A program made the position numbers and the translations under genes. Shown here piece after piece: positions 1-7,120 of a stretch of 64,000 bases of DNA. Under the pieces are notes generated by a model. That model was not told the DNA's origin and did not search any database. It was given only the letters and a program-made list of their open reading frames with translations. The DNA is from a virus. The stretch's first letter is position 1, and each line of letters opens with the position of its first letter. The stretch lies in the IMG/VR virus record IMGVR_UViG_3300032287_003113, positions 62,001 through 126,000 of that record; one strand, given 5' to 3'.

Positions 1-643
1 ATTGATCTTCGTCACTGTTTGGTGTGCTTGTGATAATACATTTACCACCAGTGGCCAAGGTAGGAGTAATGGAAGTCCAAAAGTCTGCGGCAATGGTGGG
101 GCGAACAAACGCAAACTCGTCGCAGTATAGGAGTGATATACTCATGCCTCGTCCGGTGTTTTCTGTTGTGGTTTGACTTACTATGCGGCTACCATTTTCA
201 AAGTCTAAGCTACCTTTGTTGTAACTGGTTACACCGGCTCGGATATAATCCGGACAGTTTTCATAAGCATAACGGACACGTTGCATGATCTCTTGAGCAC
301 CTAGGTACTTGTGAGCAGCTACCAAGATGGTTGTATCTGGCACAAACATGGCATACCATAGCAAGTAGCCAGCGGCCGTGGTCGATTTGCCCGTTTGTCT
401 TGGCATTAGGCTTATACTGAATCTATAATGATGATAAGACTCAATCAATCGTTCTTGGTATTCAAAAGGATGATATTGTATGGCACCGCGGGTAGGGTGT
501 TGTATAAAGAAATAGTTCTTCATAAAGTAATCTGGGCCTGTTACAGGATCAGCACAGCGGGCTAACTCTAAGATCTGTTGCTCAGTGTAAGACATCCGTT
601 TGTACGGTGCCTTGATAATTGCAGTCTCTAACTCTTTACTCAT
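1..643 (-). CDS. gp17: terminase large subunit gp17, N-terminal ATPase part (runs off window)
   Basis: The reading frame starts with ATG at 643 and stays open to base 1, giving 214 codons of the N-terminal half. The packaging ATPase is recognised from a Walker A motif PRQTGKST (residues 81-88), which resembles the T4 gp17 P-loop, and a Walker B LLYCDEF (residues 171-177) with the catalytic acidic pair D175/E176. A motif rich in S/T and ending STPNS near residues 206-210 fits the coupling motif. The nuclease domain lies outside the window. gp17 would pump DNA into the prohead through portal gp20 together with gp16. It is separated from gp16 (5.8-6.3 kb) by about 5 kb of inserted genes, unlike T4 where the two are adjacent. 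An ATTAAATA box lies 7 nt upstream of the start. Confidence 0.93.
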   Translation of the reverse strand, partial: MSKELETAIIKAPYKRMSYTEQQILELARCADPVTGPDYFMKNYFFIQHPTRGAIQYHPFEYQERLIESYHHYRFSISLMPRQTGKSTTAAGYLLWYAMFVPDTTILVAAHKYLGAQEIMQRVRYAYENCPDYIRAGVTSYNKGSLDFENGSRIVSQTTTENTGRGMSISLLYCDEFAFVRPTIAADFWTSITPTLATGGKCIITSTPNSDEDQ

Positions 644-650
644 ATAAGTA

Positions 651-658
651 TATTTAAT
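651..658 (-). promoter_or_regulatory. late promoter variant ATTAAATA before gp17
   Basis: Reads ATTAAATA on the minus strand, ending 7 nt before the gp17 ATG. It differs from TATAAATA at the first two positions, so support is weak. Confidence 0.35.
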
Positions 659-1184
659 GTCAGATACATTGTTACTCAATCAAAATTACCAACCAATTAG
701 TGTGCTACCCCTTAGTGTTATCAATTGGCAACACGCAATCAAACTCATGTACCTGGGTCGTGTTCATGTGTTGGAAACCTATCCCAATTGGATAGTACAC
801 TCAGAACGCCTGGCTCTAAATGTGCCCAGTGTTTGTGTGACCCGAGACTACTTTCACTACAAACAGGCTGTTAAATTCAGCAGATATAATCTTTACATGC
901 GAGACTTATTCAAGTGTCAATATTGTGATGATGTGTTTGACTACGAAGATCTGACCATTGATCATGTGAAACCTCGTAGCCTGGGTGGCAAAACAGTCTG
1001 GGAAAATTGTGTTACCAGTTGTAAAACTTGTAATCATGCCAAAGGCAGTCATTTGCTATTGCCCAAGGTAAAACCGTACAAACCAGATTATTATAGTCTA
1101 GTTGGACAATGGAAGAAAATGCCGTTTACAGTTAAACAAGATTCGTGGAATCAATACTTGGGGTTAGATAAGCGAGTAGCTTAA
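657..1184 (+). CDS. HNH endonuclease
   Basis: This 175-residue protein has a typical zinc-bound HNH site: C87-x2-C90, then D102-H103, a PRSLGG turn, N117 and C122-x2-C125 followed by N126. The family nicks or cuts DNA. Stand-alone phage HNH proteins act as homing endonucleases, packaging-associated nicking enzymes or nucleases of unknown role. It is divergent from gp17, whose start codon is only 13 bp away, and is followed after 12 bp by the SDR-like gene on the same strand. Its place beside the terminase fits the common linkage of HNH proteins with packaging genes, but a free-standing homing endonuclease is equally possible. Confidence 0.85.
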   Translation: MSDTLLLNQNYQPISVLPLSVINWQHAIKLMYLGRVHVLETYPNWIVHSERLALNVPSVCVTRDYFHYKQAVKFSRYNLYMRDLFKCQYCDDVFDYEDLTIDHVKPRSLGGKTVWENCVTSCKTCNHAKGSHLLLPKVKPYKPDYYSLVGQWKKMPFTVKQDSWNQYLGLDKRVA

Positions 1185-1196
1185 AGGAAAATAAAA

Positions 1197-1754
1197 ATGA
1201 AAATAGCCATTACCGGACATACCCTGGGAATTGGAAAAGCCTTGGCAGAAGTATATCAACAACACGGACATGCTGTAGTTGGGTTTAGTCGATCCACAGG
1301 TCACGACATTTCGACTATTGATGGTCGCACACGTATTATTACAGAATCAGCCGATTGTGATTTATTTTTCAACAATGCTCATGCCGACTTTTCACAATGT
1401 GATTTATTATTTGAGTTATGGATGTCTTGGAAAAATCAAAAAAAATATATTGTAAACATTTCATCTGCTCACAGCGTAAAATGGGTATATTTTTTAAAAG
1501 ATCAGGTCAGTGATATCAAGTATTGTAGCGTTAAAAAAGCACTAGAGGAATCTGCAGAATTTTTGTGGAACCAATTGGATTGGCCCGCAGTATCAATCGT
1601 TTCTCCGTGTCGTACAGATACTCCCAGAGTAGCACATAGAGATTGGAGTAACAAAGTTGATCCGACGGAATTTGCTAACCTGGTATATACCACGTTGATT
1701 CAGAATAATTTTAGAGTGCAGAGATTAAGCCTGGCCAACAGACCCATCGATTAG
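1197..1754 (+). CDS. short-chain dehydrogenase/reductase-like protein
   Basis: The 185-residue protein begins with the Rossmann dinucleotide-binding motif TGHTLGIG (residues 6-13), has NNAH at 59-62 (the SDR NNAG motif), a catalytic serine position in NISS (87-90) and YxxxK as Y109-CSV-K113. The active-site residues therefore look intact and NAD(P)-dependent oxidoreductase chemistry is plausible, although the protein is shorter than typical SDRs of about 250 residues. The substrate cannot be deduced. A good Shine-Dalgarno (AAAGGA) precedes the ATG. It follows the HNH gene and overlaps the 3' end of the next minus-strand gene by 4 bp. It is likely an accessory metabolic or nucleotide-sugar gene. 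Confidence 0.75.
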   Translation: MKIAITGHTLGIGKALAEVYQQHGHAVVGFSRSTGHDISTIDGRTRIITESADCDLFFNNAHADFSQCDLLFELWMSWKNQKKYIVNISSAHSVKWVYFLKDQVSDIKYCSVKKALEESAEFLWNQLDWPAVSIVSPCRTDTPRVAHRDWSNKVDPTEFANLVYTTLIQNNFRVQRLSLANRPID

Positions 1755-2146
1755 TTGTTGTTAGGGAAACTTCTGGGACGATACTCAGGATGTTTGGTTA
1801 GATATTCTTCTACCTTGTCACGCAGGCTACCTGTCATATAAGGCAAACTAAAATTAATCAAGAACCATAGATCAGTTCCAGGCATGACATGATATTCTTT
1901 TAATAGGTCATTGCGTTCTTTGGCGGTATAACTGATGTTACTGCCCACAGGACTCTGTATGCCTGCTTCGGCAGCTTGTGGTACTGTGTTATGACCGGTG
2001 TACATGCCAGCACCAGCTTCTAGCAAGCCTGTTATCCCAGCAAGACGTTTAATTTCTGCCAGATCGTTTGTATCCATGACCGCATCAGCGTCGCCTGATT
2101 CCCCAGGCAATACAAAGTCCGCTTGTGTTATGCGATACTGTTTCAT
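1751..2146 (-). CDS. uncharacterised protein with IKRLAGI motif
   Basis: A 131-residue protein of unknown function. Residues about 29-39 read DLAEIKRLAGI, a motif that recurs as MKRLAGLN at the C-terminus of the scaffold gp22 and as LAKLAGL in the 613-residue protein at 3.4-5.2 kb. It also contains SPVG, similar to the SPV segment near the C-termini of neighbouring small proteins. Its start overlaps the stop of the next upstream minus-strand gene by 4 bp (ATGA-type coupling), so it is the last gene of that transcript. The shared motifs and location suggest a head-internal or prohead-associated protein; that is inference only. Confidence 0.6.
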   Translation of the reverse strand: MKQYRITQADFVLPGESGDADAVMDTNDLAEIKRLAGITGLLEAGAGMYTGHNTVPQAAEAGIQSPVGSNISYTAKERNDLLKEYHVMPGTDLWFLINFSLPYMTGSLRDKVEEYLTKHPEYRPRSFPNNN

Positions 2147-2490
2147 TTTAGTTTACGGATAGGCCCACGTGCTGTTACCGGGCTTTGATTGTTAACAATA
2201 TCTAATTCTTTTGATTCTTTGCCGGTGTTGTTTCTACTGGTGTAGCCCATGTTTTTGGCTGCACCTTGTATTATTTCACGCTCAGCGTCGGTATAAGCCA
2301 CTGTTACTAATTCTGGGCCAGTTGGGCCTTCGGTGTCTGTGTCACGATGTGGTTGTGCTGCCATGCTTAGACCAAATCTATAAGCGGCATACGGGTTGTT
2401 ATTGGTTTCTGGCCAACTGGCTAGATCAGGGATTGCGTTTATCGCAGCTTTGCGAAACTTACTTTCCTGGACAATTTCGACAATTTTCAT
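2143..2490 (-). CDS. putative internal head protein with capsid-targeting-like leader (paralogue 1)
   Basis: A 115-residue protein beginning MKIVEIVQES, closely resembling the N-terminal capsid-targeting sequence of T4 internal proteins (MKTYQEFIAEA), which is cleaved after Glu by the prohead protease gp21. The body is paralogous to the adjacent upstream gene: both share an AIxxIPxLxxW segment, NNxxYxAYRxG, a YTDAE/YSEAD segment and a C-terminal SPV-x2-(R/Q)GPIRK tail. Its ends overlap the neighbouring genes by 4 bp each, so it is translationally coupled. Function is unknown; packaging into the head is inferred from the leader. Confidence 0.62.
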   Translation of the reverse strand: MKIVEIVQESKFRKAAINAIPDLASWPETNNNPYAAYRFGLSMAAQPHRDTDTEGPTGPELVTVAYTDAEREIIQGAAKNMGYTSRNNTGKESKELDIVNNQSPVTARGPIRKLK

Positions 2491-2861
2491 TTTGGTTTAC
2501 GGATAGGACCTTGAGCTTTAACTGGACTCTTGATGTTAATCAAATCTGTTTCAAACGATCCATCACCGGATTGTTGTTCGGGTGTTATCCCTAGATAATT
2601 CTGTGCAGCACGGATTTTATCATTGTCGGCTTCGCTGTAACCAATGGTAGTGAATCTTCCGCCAATGGGTCCGTAGGGTTTCAATGGTAGGTCAGGTGCA
2701 CCAGCCAATGCAATACCATATCGATAGGCACCGTAGGCATTGTTGTTGTTGTCTAGTTCGTCCCAGGTTTTCAAATTTGGGATAGCACGTATGGCACTGG
2801 GACGCAGTTTTGCACGTCCTGTTTTTGCCTGAGCTTCTTGGATGATTTCTGTTATTTTCAT
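2487..2861 (-). CDS. putative internal head protein with capsid-targeting-like leader (paralogue 2)
   Basis: The preferred start is the ATG at 2861, giving MKITEIIQEA and 124 residues. This start matches its paralogue downstream and lies 1 bp past the stop of the preceding gene; an in-frame ATG at 2933 would add 24 residues overlapping that gene. IIQE followed by A fits the gp21 cleavage rule (I/L-x-E before A/G). The rest shares the NNNNAYGAYRYG segment and the SPVKAQGPIRKPK tail with the 2143-2490 gene, so the two look like a tandem duplication. No enzymatic motif is visible. Confidence 0.62.
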   Translation of the reverse strand: MKITEIIQEAQAKTGRAKLRPSAIRAIPNLKTWDELDNNNNAYGAYRYGIALAGAPDLPLKPYGPIGGRFTTIGYSEADNDKIRAAQNYLGITPEQQSGDGSFETDLINIKSPVKAQGPIRKPK

Positions 2862-2862
2862 A

Positions 2863-3366
2863 TTACCAGGCCCTGCATGACCAATAACGTGCTTTGGTGC
2901 GTGGACCAGGATTGGCACAGTTGTGTCTAGCACGGAAGCTCTTTCGACGTTTTGGATTAGATTTTTTAATCTTCATGGTTTTGTCGCCAAAATTTACTTT
3001 GACTACTTTGCCAGTTTTGGGATTCTTTACGTACACCTTGGATTTTTTAACATCGCCCTTCATGGGACGACCCAACGGAACTTCACGGCCTTGATATTTG
3101 GCTTCAGGTACGTCATCTTCTTCTACTGCTTCTTCTTCTGAATGAAGATTGATGTGATCGTAGTGTGAGCTGTGATCTCTTGAGTAAGTTTCTAATAGAG
3201 AAACTACAGAATCTGTGCCGGCAATTACAATACCGTCTTCCACGATGGCAATGACTTCAGATTCAATCACTTCTGTTGGACTTAATTCAAGATCAAACAA
3301 ATCGCCCACAATTGGATTGTTGTGGGCGTGTTCTGCGTCAGAGACATAGTCTTTGAAGCTTTTCAT
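2863..3366 (-). CDS. conserved phage protein with basic RARHNC...YWSC C-terminus
   Basis: A 167-residue protein with an N-terminal half of acidic segments (MKSFKDYVSDAEHA, then an EEEAVEEDD patch) and a strongly basic, conserved C-terminal half. That half includes KSKVYVKNPKTGKVVKVNFGD, KKSNPKRRKSFRARHNC and TKARYWSC. The basic half recurs in many T4-like aquatic phages as an uncharacterised family (I believe DUF5872, unverified). MKSFKDYVSD may also be a capsid-targeting-like leader. Its start overlaps the stop of the upstream 613-residue gene (TAATG). The charge pattern would suit nucleic-acid contact inside the head; function is unknown. Confidence 0.65.
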   Translation of the reverse strand: MKSFKDYVSDAEHAHNNPIVGDLFDLELSPTEVIESEVIAIVEDGIVIAGTDSVVSLLETYSRDHSSHYDHINLHSEEEAVEEDDVPEAKYQGREVPLGRPMKGDVKKSKVYVKNPKTGKVVKVNFGDKTMKIKKSNPKRRKSFRARHNCANPGPRTKARYWSCRAW

Positions 3367-5207
3367 TAGTTGACTTTCTTAATACTCTCGTATTCAGCAG
3401 CTAATTGAGCTTCCAATGAAAGTGTTGCTTCGCTTACACGGTTACCTTTGTTGGTAAAAGGGTTTGCGGCCTTGTTGGCAGTGGCAGGATCTTGACTCTT
3501 TTCACGATTCATGTCGTCACCTTGTGTGGTGATTGTTTTGATACTGGCATACTTGGGACGAGGCTTGTTGACTGCTTCGGGAGCATCAGCAACATCAACC
3601 TTAGCTTCATCAATGTCTTTGGTTTTGATAGCATTGGTGCCAGGAATCTTGTCGCCAATTGCGACATCGTCGTCTGCTAGCCCCGCTGTGAATGCGTTGC
3701 CTTCGTTGGGTTCTTCAGTGATTTCATCTGTGTTGAAAATTTGACCAAATGCATTGAACTTGTCTTTGCCTGACTTCTCTGCAGCAGCATCTTGTTGTTT
3801 GATATATTCGCCACGACTGACTTCGCTTAGTCCAGCCAATTTGGCCAGTTCATCCAGTTCAGACGCTAGTGAATCTTCTTCGTAGTAGTTACGACCTTGA
3901 CCTTTTAACAATGCTGATTTGCCTGGGATTTGACTTGCTGGCAAGTTGCCTGGAATACCCATTGGTGTCTTAGGAGCATCTTTAACGTGTGCAAACGGAT
4001 CAGGGCGATCAAATTGGTCCATTTTACTGGGCACTTGTGCGGCTTCGTCAGCGACCATTTTGCCATGATAACCCTTGATCTCCATACAGTCACGTAACAA
4101 CTCACTGCAATGACCTGTTTCTTTAAACACTTTCATGTCGTTACTGAGTTCAGCCAACATTTCGTCAACTGTCTGATGTTTTTCTTTTAACAAGTTAGCA
4201 AAGTTTACACCTTCAGTAAGTCTATGTGCTAGATTGTCCATGCTTTCTGCCACTGATTTTTTGGAATCTTTTTTTGCAACTGTTTTTTCAGCATCTGGTT
4301 TCACACGACCGAATGGATCATGACCCATTTTGTTTTTGCTGGAGAATGGCAAACTGTCTTTGCTACTTTTCTCTCCGGTACTGTGTTTGCTTGGACGACC
4401 GCGGCCACGCTTCTCACCTGTGTCGGCTTTCTTGGCATGCTTGCGTGGACGACCACGCTTGCCTTTGTTTTCATCATCTTTGTCTTCGTCATCATCACTT
4501 TGATAACCAGGATAATCTTTTTTAGTATGACGGGTCACACCATCTTTGTGACTGACTTCGCCGCCTTTGTGTGTGGTTGCTTTTTCTTCAAAAAATCTTT
4601 CGTCTTGCAACAGTTTATCTACTTGGCTTGTGGAGATATTGAACTCGTCGGCCACTTGCTCAATGGCTTCTTCTGGTTCCATTTCATAACCTTTTTGCTG
4701 ATAAAAAGTATCATTTAGTTGTGCCAATCGAGCACGGATTTTTTTCACTAACTCAACTGTTGGTTTTACTTTGACTTCTTCCATCTTGGTATGTTCACAA
4801 CTACCTTCGGTCATGCCACATTCGTTGCATGTGCCTTCTCCAACGTGTTGCGGTAAACCTTTGTGCTTGGTAGCGGCAAAGTCCGTGGCATCTTTTTTGC
4901 CCATTGATTTGGCTACCTTGGCTACAGCTGGACTGGCGGCCTTAGAACCTTTTTGTGCGGCGTGAACCATGCCCATGAATTTTTGTTGAGCTTGGCTAAC
5001 TGCCTTCTCTTCAATTTTACTTTTGGCAAATTGTTCAGCTAGGCGTTGCTGTACTGAATCAACTCCAGCAAGGATACTACCTTGTGCTTCAACGCTTTCG
5101 CGGATTTCTTTTACAAGAGCAAAACGCTTTTCTTCTGCGGTTGGCTTGAGTGCTTCTAGTTTGCCTAGAATACTGTAGATGTTATCGTGTGAATGATTGT
5201 TGCTCAT
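3366..5207 (-). CDS. large charged protein with two AT-hooks, putative DNA-binding head protein
   Basis: The 613-residue protein is rich in charged and low-complexity sequence. It contains two AT-hook cores, KRGRPRKH (residues 250-257) and KRGRGRPSKH (266-275), preceded by an acidic run. There is a possible metal-binding cluster C127-x2-C130-x6-C137-x-H139 and a coiled-coil-prone N-terminal 100 residues. ELDELAKLAGL in the C-terminal part matches the RLAGL motif found in gp22 and in the gene at 1751-2146. AT-hooks bind the AT-rich minor groove. It sits among genes for putative packaged proteins, downstream of a gene with a capsid-targeting-like leader. Binding of packaged or host DNA is inferred; there is no catalytic domain. 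Confidence 0.65.
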   Translation of the reverse strand: MSNNHSHDNIYSILGKLEALKPTAEEKRFALVKEIRESVEAQGSILAGVDSVQQRLAEQFAKSKIEEKAVSQAQQKFMGMVHAAQKGSKAASPAVAKVAKSMGKKDATDFAATKHKGLPQHVGEGTCNECGMTEGSCEHTKMEEVKVKPTVELVKKIRARLAQLNDTFYQQKGYEMEPEEAIEQVADEFNISTSQVDKLLQDERFFEEKATTHKGGEVSHKDGVTRHTKKDYPGYQSDDDEDKDDENKGKRGRPRKHAKKADTGEKRGRGRPSKHSTGEKSSKDSLPFSSKNKMGHDPFGRVKPDAEKTVAKKDSKKSVAESMDNLAHRLTEGVNFANLLKEKHQTVDEMLAELSNDMKVFKETGHCSELLRDCMEIKGYHGKMVADEAAQVPSKMDQFDRPDPFAHVKDAPKTPMGIPGNLPASQIPGKSALLKGQGRNYYEEDSLASELDELAKLAGLSEVSRGEYIKQQDAAAEKSGKDKFNAFGQIFNTDEITEEPNEGNAFTAGLADDDVAIGDKIPGTNAIKTKDIDEAKVDVADAPEAVNKPRPKYASIKTITTQGDDMNREKSQDPATANKAANPFTNKGNRVSEATLSLEAQLAAEYESIKKVN

Positions 5208-5209
5208 GT

Positions 5210-5794
5210 TTACTTTCCTTTTGCCTTGTGTACTTTGTTTTGGTTTGTGCCAACTGGACTGGTGGTGCCAACATTTTCTGCTGTCATTACGCCAGTGGTT
5301 TTTTCAGTAGCGGCAAAATCAAATTTGCGACTTTCCAATTCTTTGATCAAACTACCAATACGAAGTTGTCCGGCTAACTCTTGACCGCCTTCGTCAGCTT
5401 TTAACTCTTCTTCATCCAGCAAAGCACCTTCATGATCTTTGCCACGTGCTTCTGCTTCGTCTGTGTTGACTGCGTCACCTAAGGTACGTACACAGATCCA
5501 GTCTGGATTCAATTGAGCACGTTCTTTGATTGTTTGGCGGATCTGCGGAACTGTGACAGGGTATGCAACTTTGATGTCAAATGTCCAACACTCGCAAGGA
5601 CCCCATTGTGGGAATTCACGGTGTTCTTGTATGGGCAAACTTTTAACAGCACTGACGCTTTCTAACTGATAAGTTTCCAGTGCATGTTTAATGCGGTCCA
5701 TTACTTCCCCTTTGGGGTTAATGGTAGCTAGTTTGATACGAAACTCGTATGGCTTGTTTAATTCGGCGATGTAAGTTTGGAATGGTTTCATCAT
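5210..5794 (-). CDS. putative internal/prohead protein with T4 capsid-targeting-like leader
   Basis: The 194-residue protein starts MMKPFQTYIAEL; the second Met gives MKPFQTYIAE, a striking match to the T4 capsid-targeting sequence MKTYQEFIAE. A compact domain follows (residues about 15-105, with alternating hydrophobic strands and PCECWTFDIKVAYPVT), then an acidic linker and a C-terminal tail containing TTSPVGTNQNK and a basic end. It would be packaged with the core and trimmed by gp21. It has its own consensus late promoter (TATAAATA, 5812-5819) and an AGGA ribosome-binding site, and heads the transcript running down to 1751. No enzymatic function is recognised. Confidence 0.65.
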   Translation of the reverse strand: MMKPFQTYIAELNKPYEFRIKLATINPKGEVMDRIKHALETYQLESVSAVKSLPIQEHREFPQWGPCECWTFDIKVAYPVTVPQIRQTIKERAQLNPDWICVRTLGDAVNTDEAEARGKDHEGALLDEEELKADEGGQELAGQLRIGSLIKELESRKFDFAATEKTTGVMTAENVGTTSPVGTNQNKVHKAKGK

Positions 5795-5811
5795 TATAAT
5801 CCTATATTCAG

Positions 5812-5819
5812 TATTTATA
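5812..5819 (-). promoter_or_regulatory. late promoter TATAAATA (internal-protein operon)
   Basis: Exact T4-type late box on the minus strand, 17 nt upstream of the first ATG of the 5210-5794 gene, with AGGA between. Confidence 0.75.
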
Positions 5820-6297
5820 CTTTTTTGTTTAATATTTGTTTTAGCAATTCGTTGCGATCCAGCACAACTCCTTGCCCGTCTATGGCTGCTTCCACTGGAT
5901 CTTTGGCATCTTTTTTGATCTGGTGATCCAGCTTGGCTTTGGCCAACTGTAACTGTACCATTTTTAACTTTTTATCTAGCTTGGCAGTTTTGGCTGTGAT
6001 AGCGTGTCCCAACATTACACCAGCTGTTTGTAAGATAACACCCGAAAAGCGTGGCTCTACATTCATGCCCAGATCTATCAGATCTTCAGCTTTGCTCTGT
6101 GCCAACTGTGCCAATTCATCCAGCTCGGTATCACCGGTGTCTAAATTGTGTACTGTGGGTAGTGCAGCATCAATCTTATCTATAGCAAGATTAACTTCGG
6201 TGATTATGTCGCGGTTTTCTTCAATTATCTGCTCGGCTTCTTCGGCAGTAGCATCCGTGGATGGTAGGTTAAACAGCTCTTCTAATTTTTTAGTCAT
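5815..6297 (-). CDS. gp16: terminase small subunit gp16
   Basis: The 160-residue protein has the layout of T4 gp16: a short acidic N-terminal region (MTKKLEELFNLPS), a central pair of long helices (residues about 75-130; MNVEPRFSGVILQTAGVMLGH then a KLDKKLKMVQLQLAKAK coiled coil) and a flexible C-terminus. gp16 forms rings that regulate gp17 ATPase and recognise DNA for packaging. It lies between the internal-protein cassette and gp4, with the stop at 5815 inside the late promoter of the downstream gene. An AATAAATA box sits exactly 5 nt upstream of its ATG, implying a leaderless late message. The assignment rests on length, helix layout and synteny, as this family diverges quickly. Confidence 0.75.
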   Translation of the reverse strand: MTKKLEELFNLPSTDATAEEAEQIIEENRDIITEVNLAIDKIDAALPTVHNLDTGDTELDELAQLAQSKAEDLIDLGMNVEPRFSGVILQTAGVMLGHAITAKTAKLDKKLKMVQLQLAKAKLDHQIKKDAKDPVEAAIDGQGVVLDRNELLKQILNKKV

Positions 6298-6302
6298 AGC
6301 AA

Positions 6303-6310
6303 TATTTATT
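6303..6310 (-). promoter_or_regulatory. late promoter AATAAATA, leaderless position (gp16)
   Basis: AATAAATA ends 5 nt before the gp16 ATG. By the T4 rule (box -13 to -6) transcription would start at the A of ATG. Confidence 0.55.
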
Positions 6311-6740
6311 TGCTACGGCCTTGGTGGAAAATCATATCTTCGGTGACAACTCTAAAGGTCATTCCGTGTGCTCGAGCCCAAGCACGAGCAGCCTCCCATT
6401 TGGCCATGTTCAATATGGCACTGGCTTGATCACGTATGTTTTTGGCGCCTTCTAGCGTGGTTTCTTTTTTGGGTTTGACTTCGACCAATTCAGCACGTTG
6501 GGCACCGCCAGCATCTTGATAGGTAATCAAAAAGTCTGGAACATAAATGGTATTTTTACCTGTCAACGGATTGCGATAGTTGATATGTACTGCCTCGCTA
6601 GCCCAGTTGATTATGCTGGGATTGTTGTCACAGAATTGCATAAAAACAAATTCCCAGCTGCTTCTATATGTAGGCGTTTTATTGCCCACATACTTGGCAG
6701 GGTTCTGTATTTGAAATTTGCCTTGCGAGTATTTGCTCAT
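6306..6740 (-). CDS. gp4: head completion protein gp4
   Basis: The 144-residue protein closely follows T4 gp4: SKYSQGKFQIQNPAKYVG at the N-terminus, YRSSWEFVFMQFCDNNPSIINWASE, then VPDFLITYQ and VEVKPKK, a nuclease-fold motif of the PD-(D/E)xK type (D...ExK), and KWEAARAWARAHG near the end. gp4 acts after packaging, when full heads are stabilised and made ready for tail joining. Its start overlaps the stop of the next upstream gene by 4 bp and its stop lies 8 bp before gp16, so it is part of a tight minus-strand series. Confidence 0.92.
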   Translation of the reverse strand: MSKYSQGKFQIQNPAKYVGNKTPTYRSSWEFVFMQFCDNNPSIINWASEAVHINYRNPLTGKNTIYVPDFLITYQDAGGAQRAELVEVKPKKETTLEGAKNIRDQASAILNMAKWEAARAWARAHGMTFRVVTEDMIFHQGRSK

Positions 6741-7120
6741 ATCAATACTGTGCGAGAAACCAGGGGATTAGTATTGTTTGTTCGTTTGACGCCAATGGTA
6801 CTGGTAGGTGCTCGATTGGCGTTTAAGAATGCAGCAAGATAGTTGTTGAGTTCACCAGCTGGTAATTTTTGAAACTCGCTCAGCACCATCATTGGATCCA
6901 AGTTTTGTGCTTGTGCTGTGTACAACACCACCGCAGCTAAATTTTTAGCTGAAGTTTTGTTCTGTGTGCGTTTTTCAAAGAAAGCTACAATAGCATCATC
7001 AGCTGGCCCTGACGTAAATTCTTTAGAATAGAAATTATTAAAATATTTTCTAGCGTCATTGACAGCAACCGAAGTGTCTGGTGGTGCTAAATTAGTTGCG
7101 GTAGAGATTTGATTATTCAA
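6737..7120 (-). CDS. conserved T4-like structural-region protein, unknown function
   Basis: A 127-residue protein with a conserved-looking core: ARKYFNNFYSKEFTSG, DDAIVAFFEKRTQNKTSAKNLAAVV and a C-terminal LNNYLAAFLNANRAPTSTIGV followed by VSRTVLI. Similar proteins occur beside gp4 and tail genes in aquatic T4-like phages without an assigned role. It overlaps both neighbours by 4 bp, suggesting translation coupled with the 492-residue baseplate-like gene upstream and gp4 downstream. A head-tail joining or tail-associated role is a guess from position. Confidence 0.6.
   Translation of the reverse strand: MNNQISTATNLAPPDTSVAVNDARKYFNNFYSKEFTSGPADDAIVAFFEKRTQNKTSAKNLAAVVLYTAQAQNLDPMMVLSEFQKLPAGELNNYLAAFLNANRAPTSTIGVKRTNNTNPLVSRTVLI

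Noticed and set aside
657-1184. HNH gene as part of an intron in gp17
   Set aside because: gp17 has its own clear start on the other strand and the visible part of the frame is uninterrupted.
2487-2933. Longer form of the internal protein starting at 2933
   Set aside because: The additional 24 residues overlap the upstream gene and would bury the leader MKITEIIQEA that is shared with the paralogue.
4226-4718. Cys/Phe-rich plus-strand ORFs opposite the 613-residue gene
   Set aside because: Antisense of Lys/Glu/Asp codons produces these artefacts; no promoter or start signal was seen.
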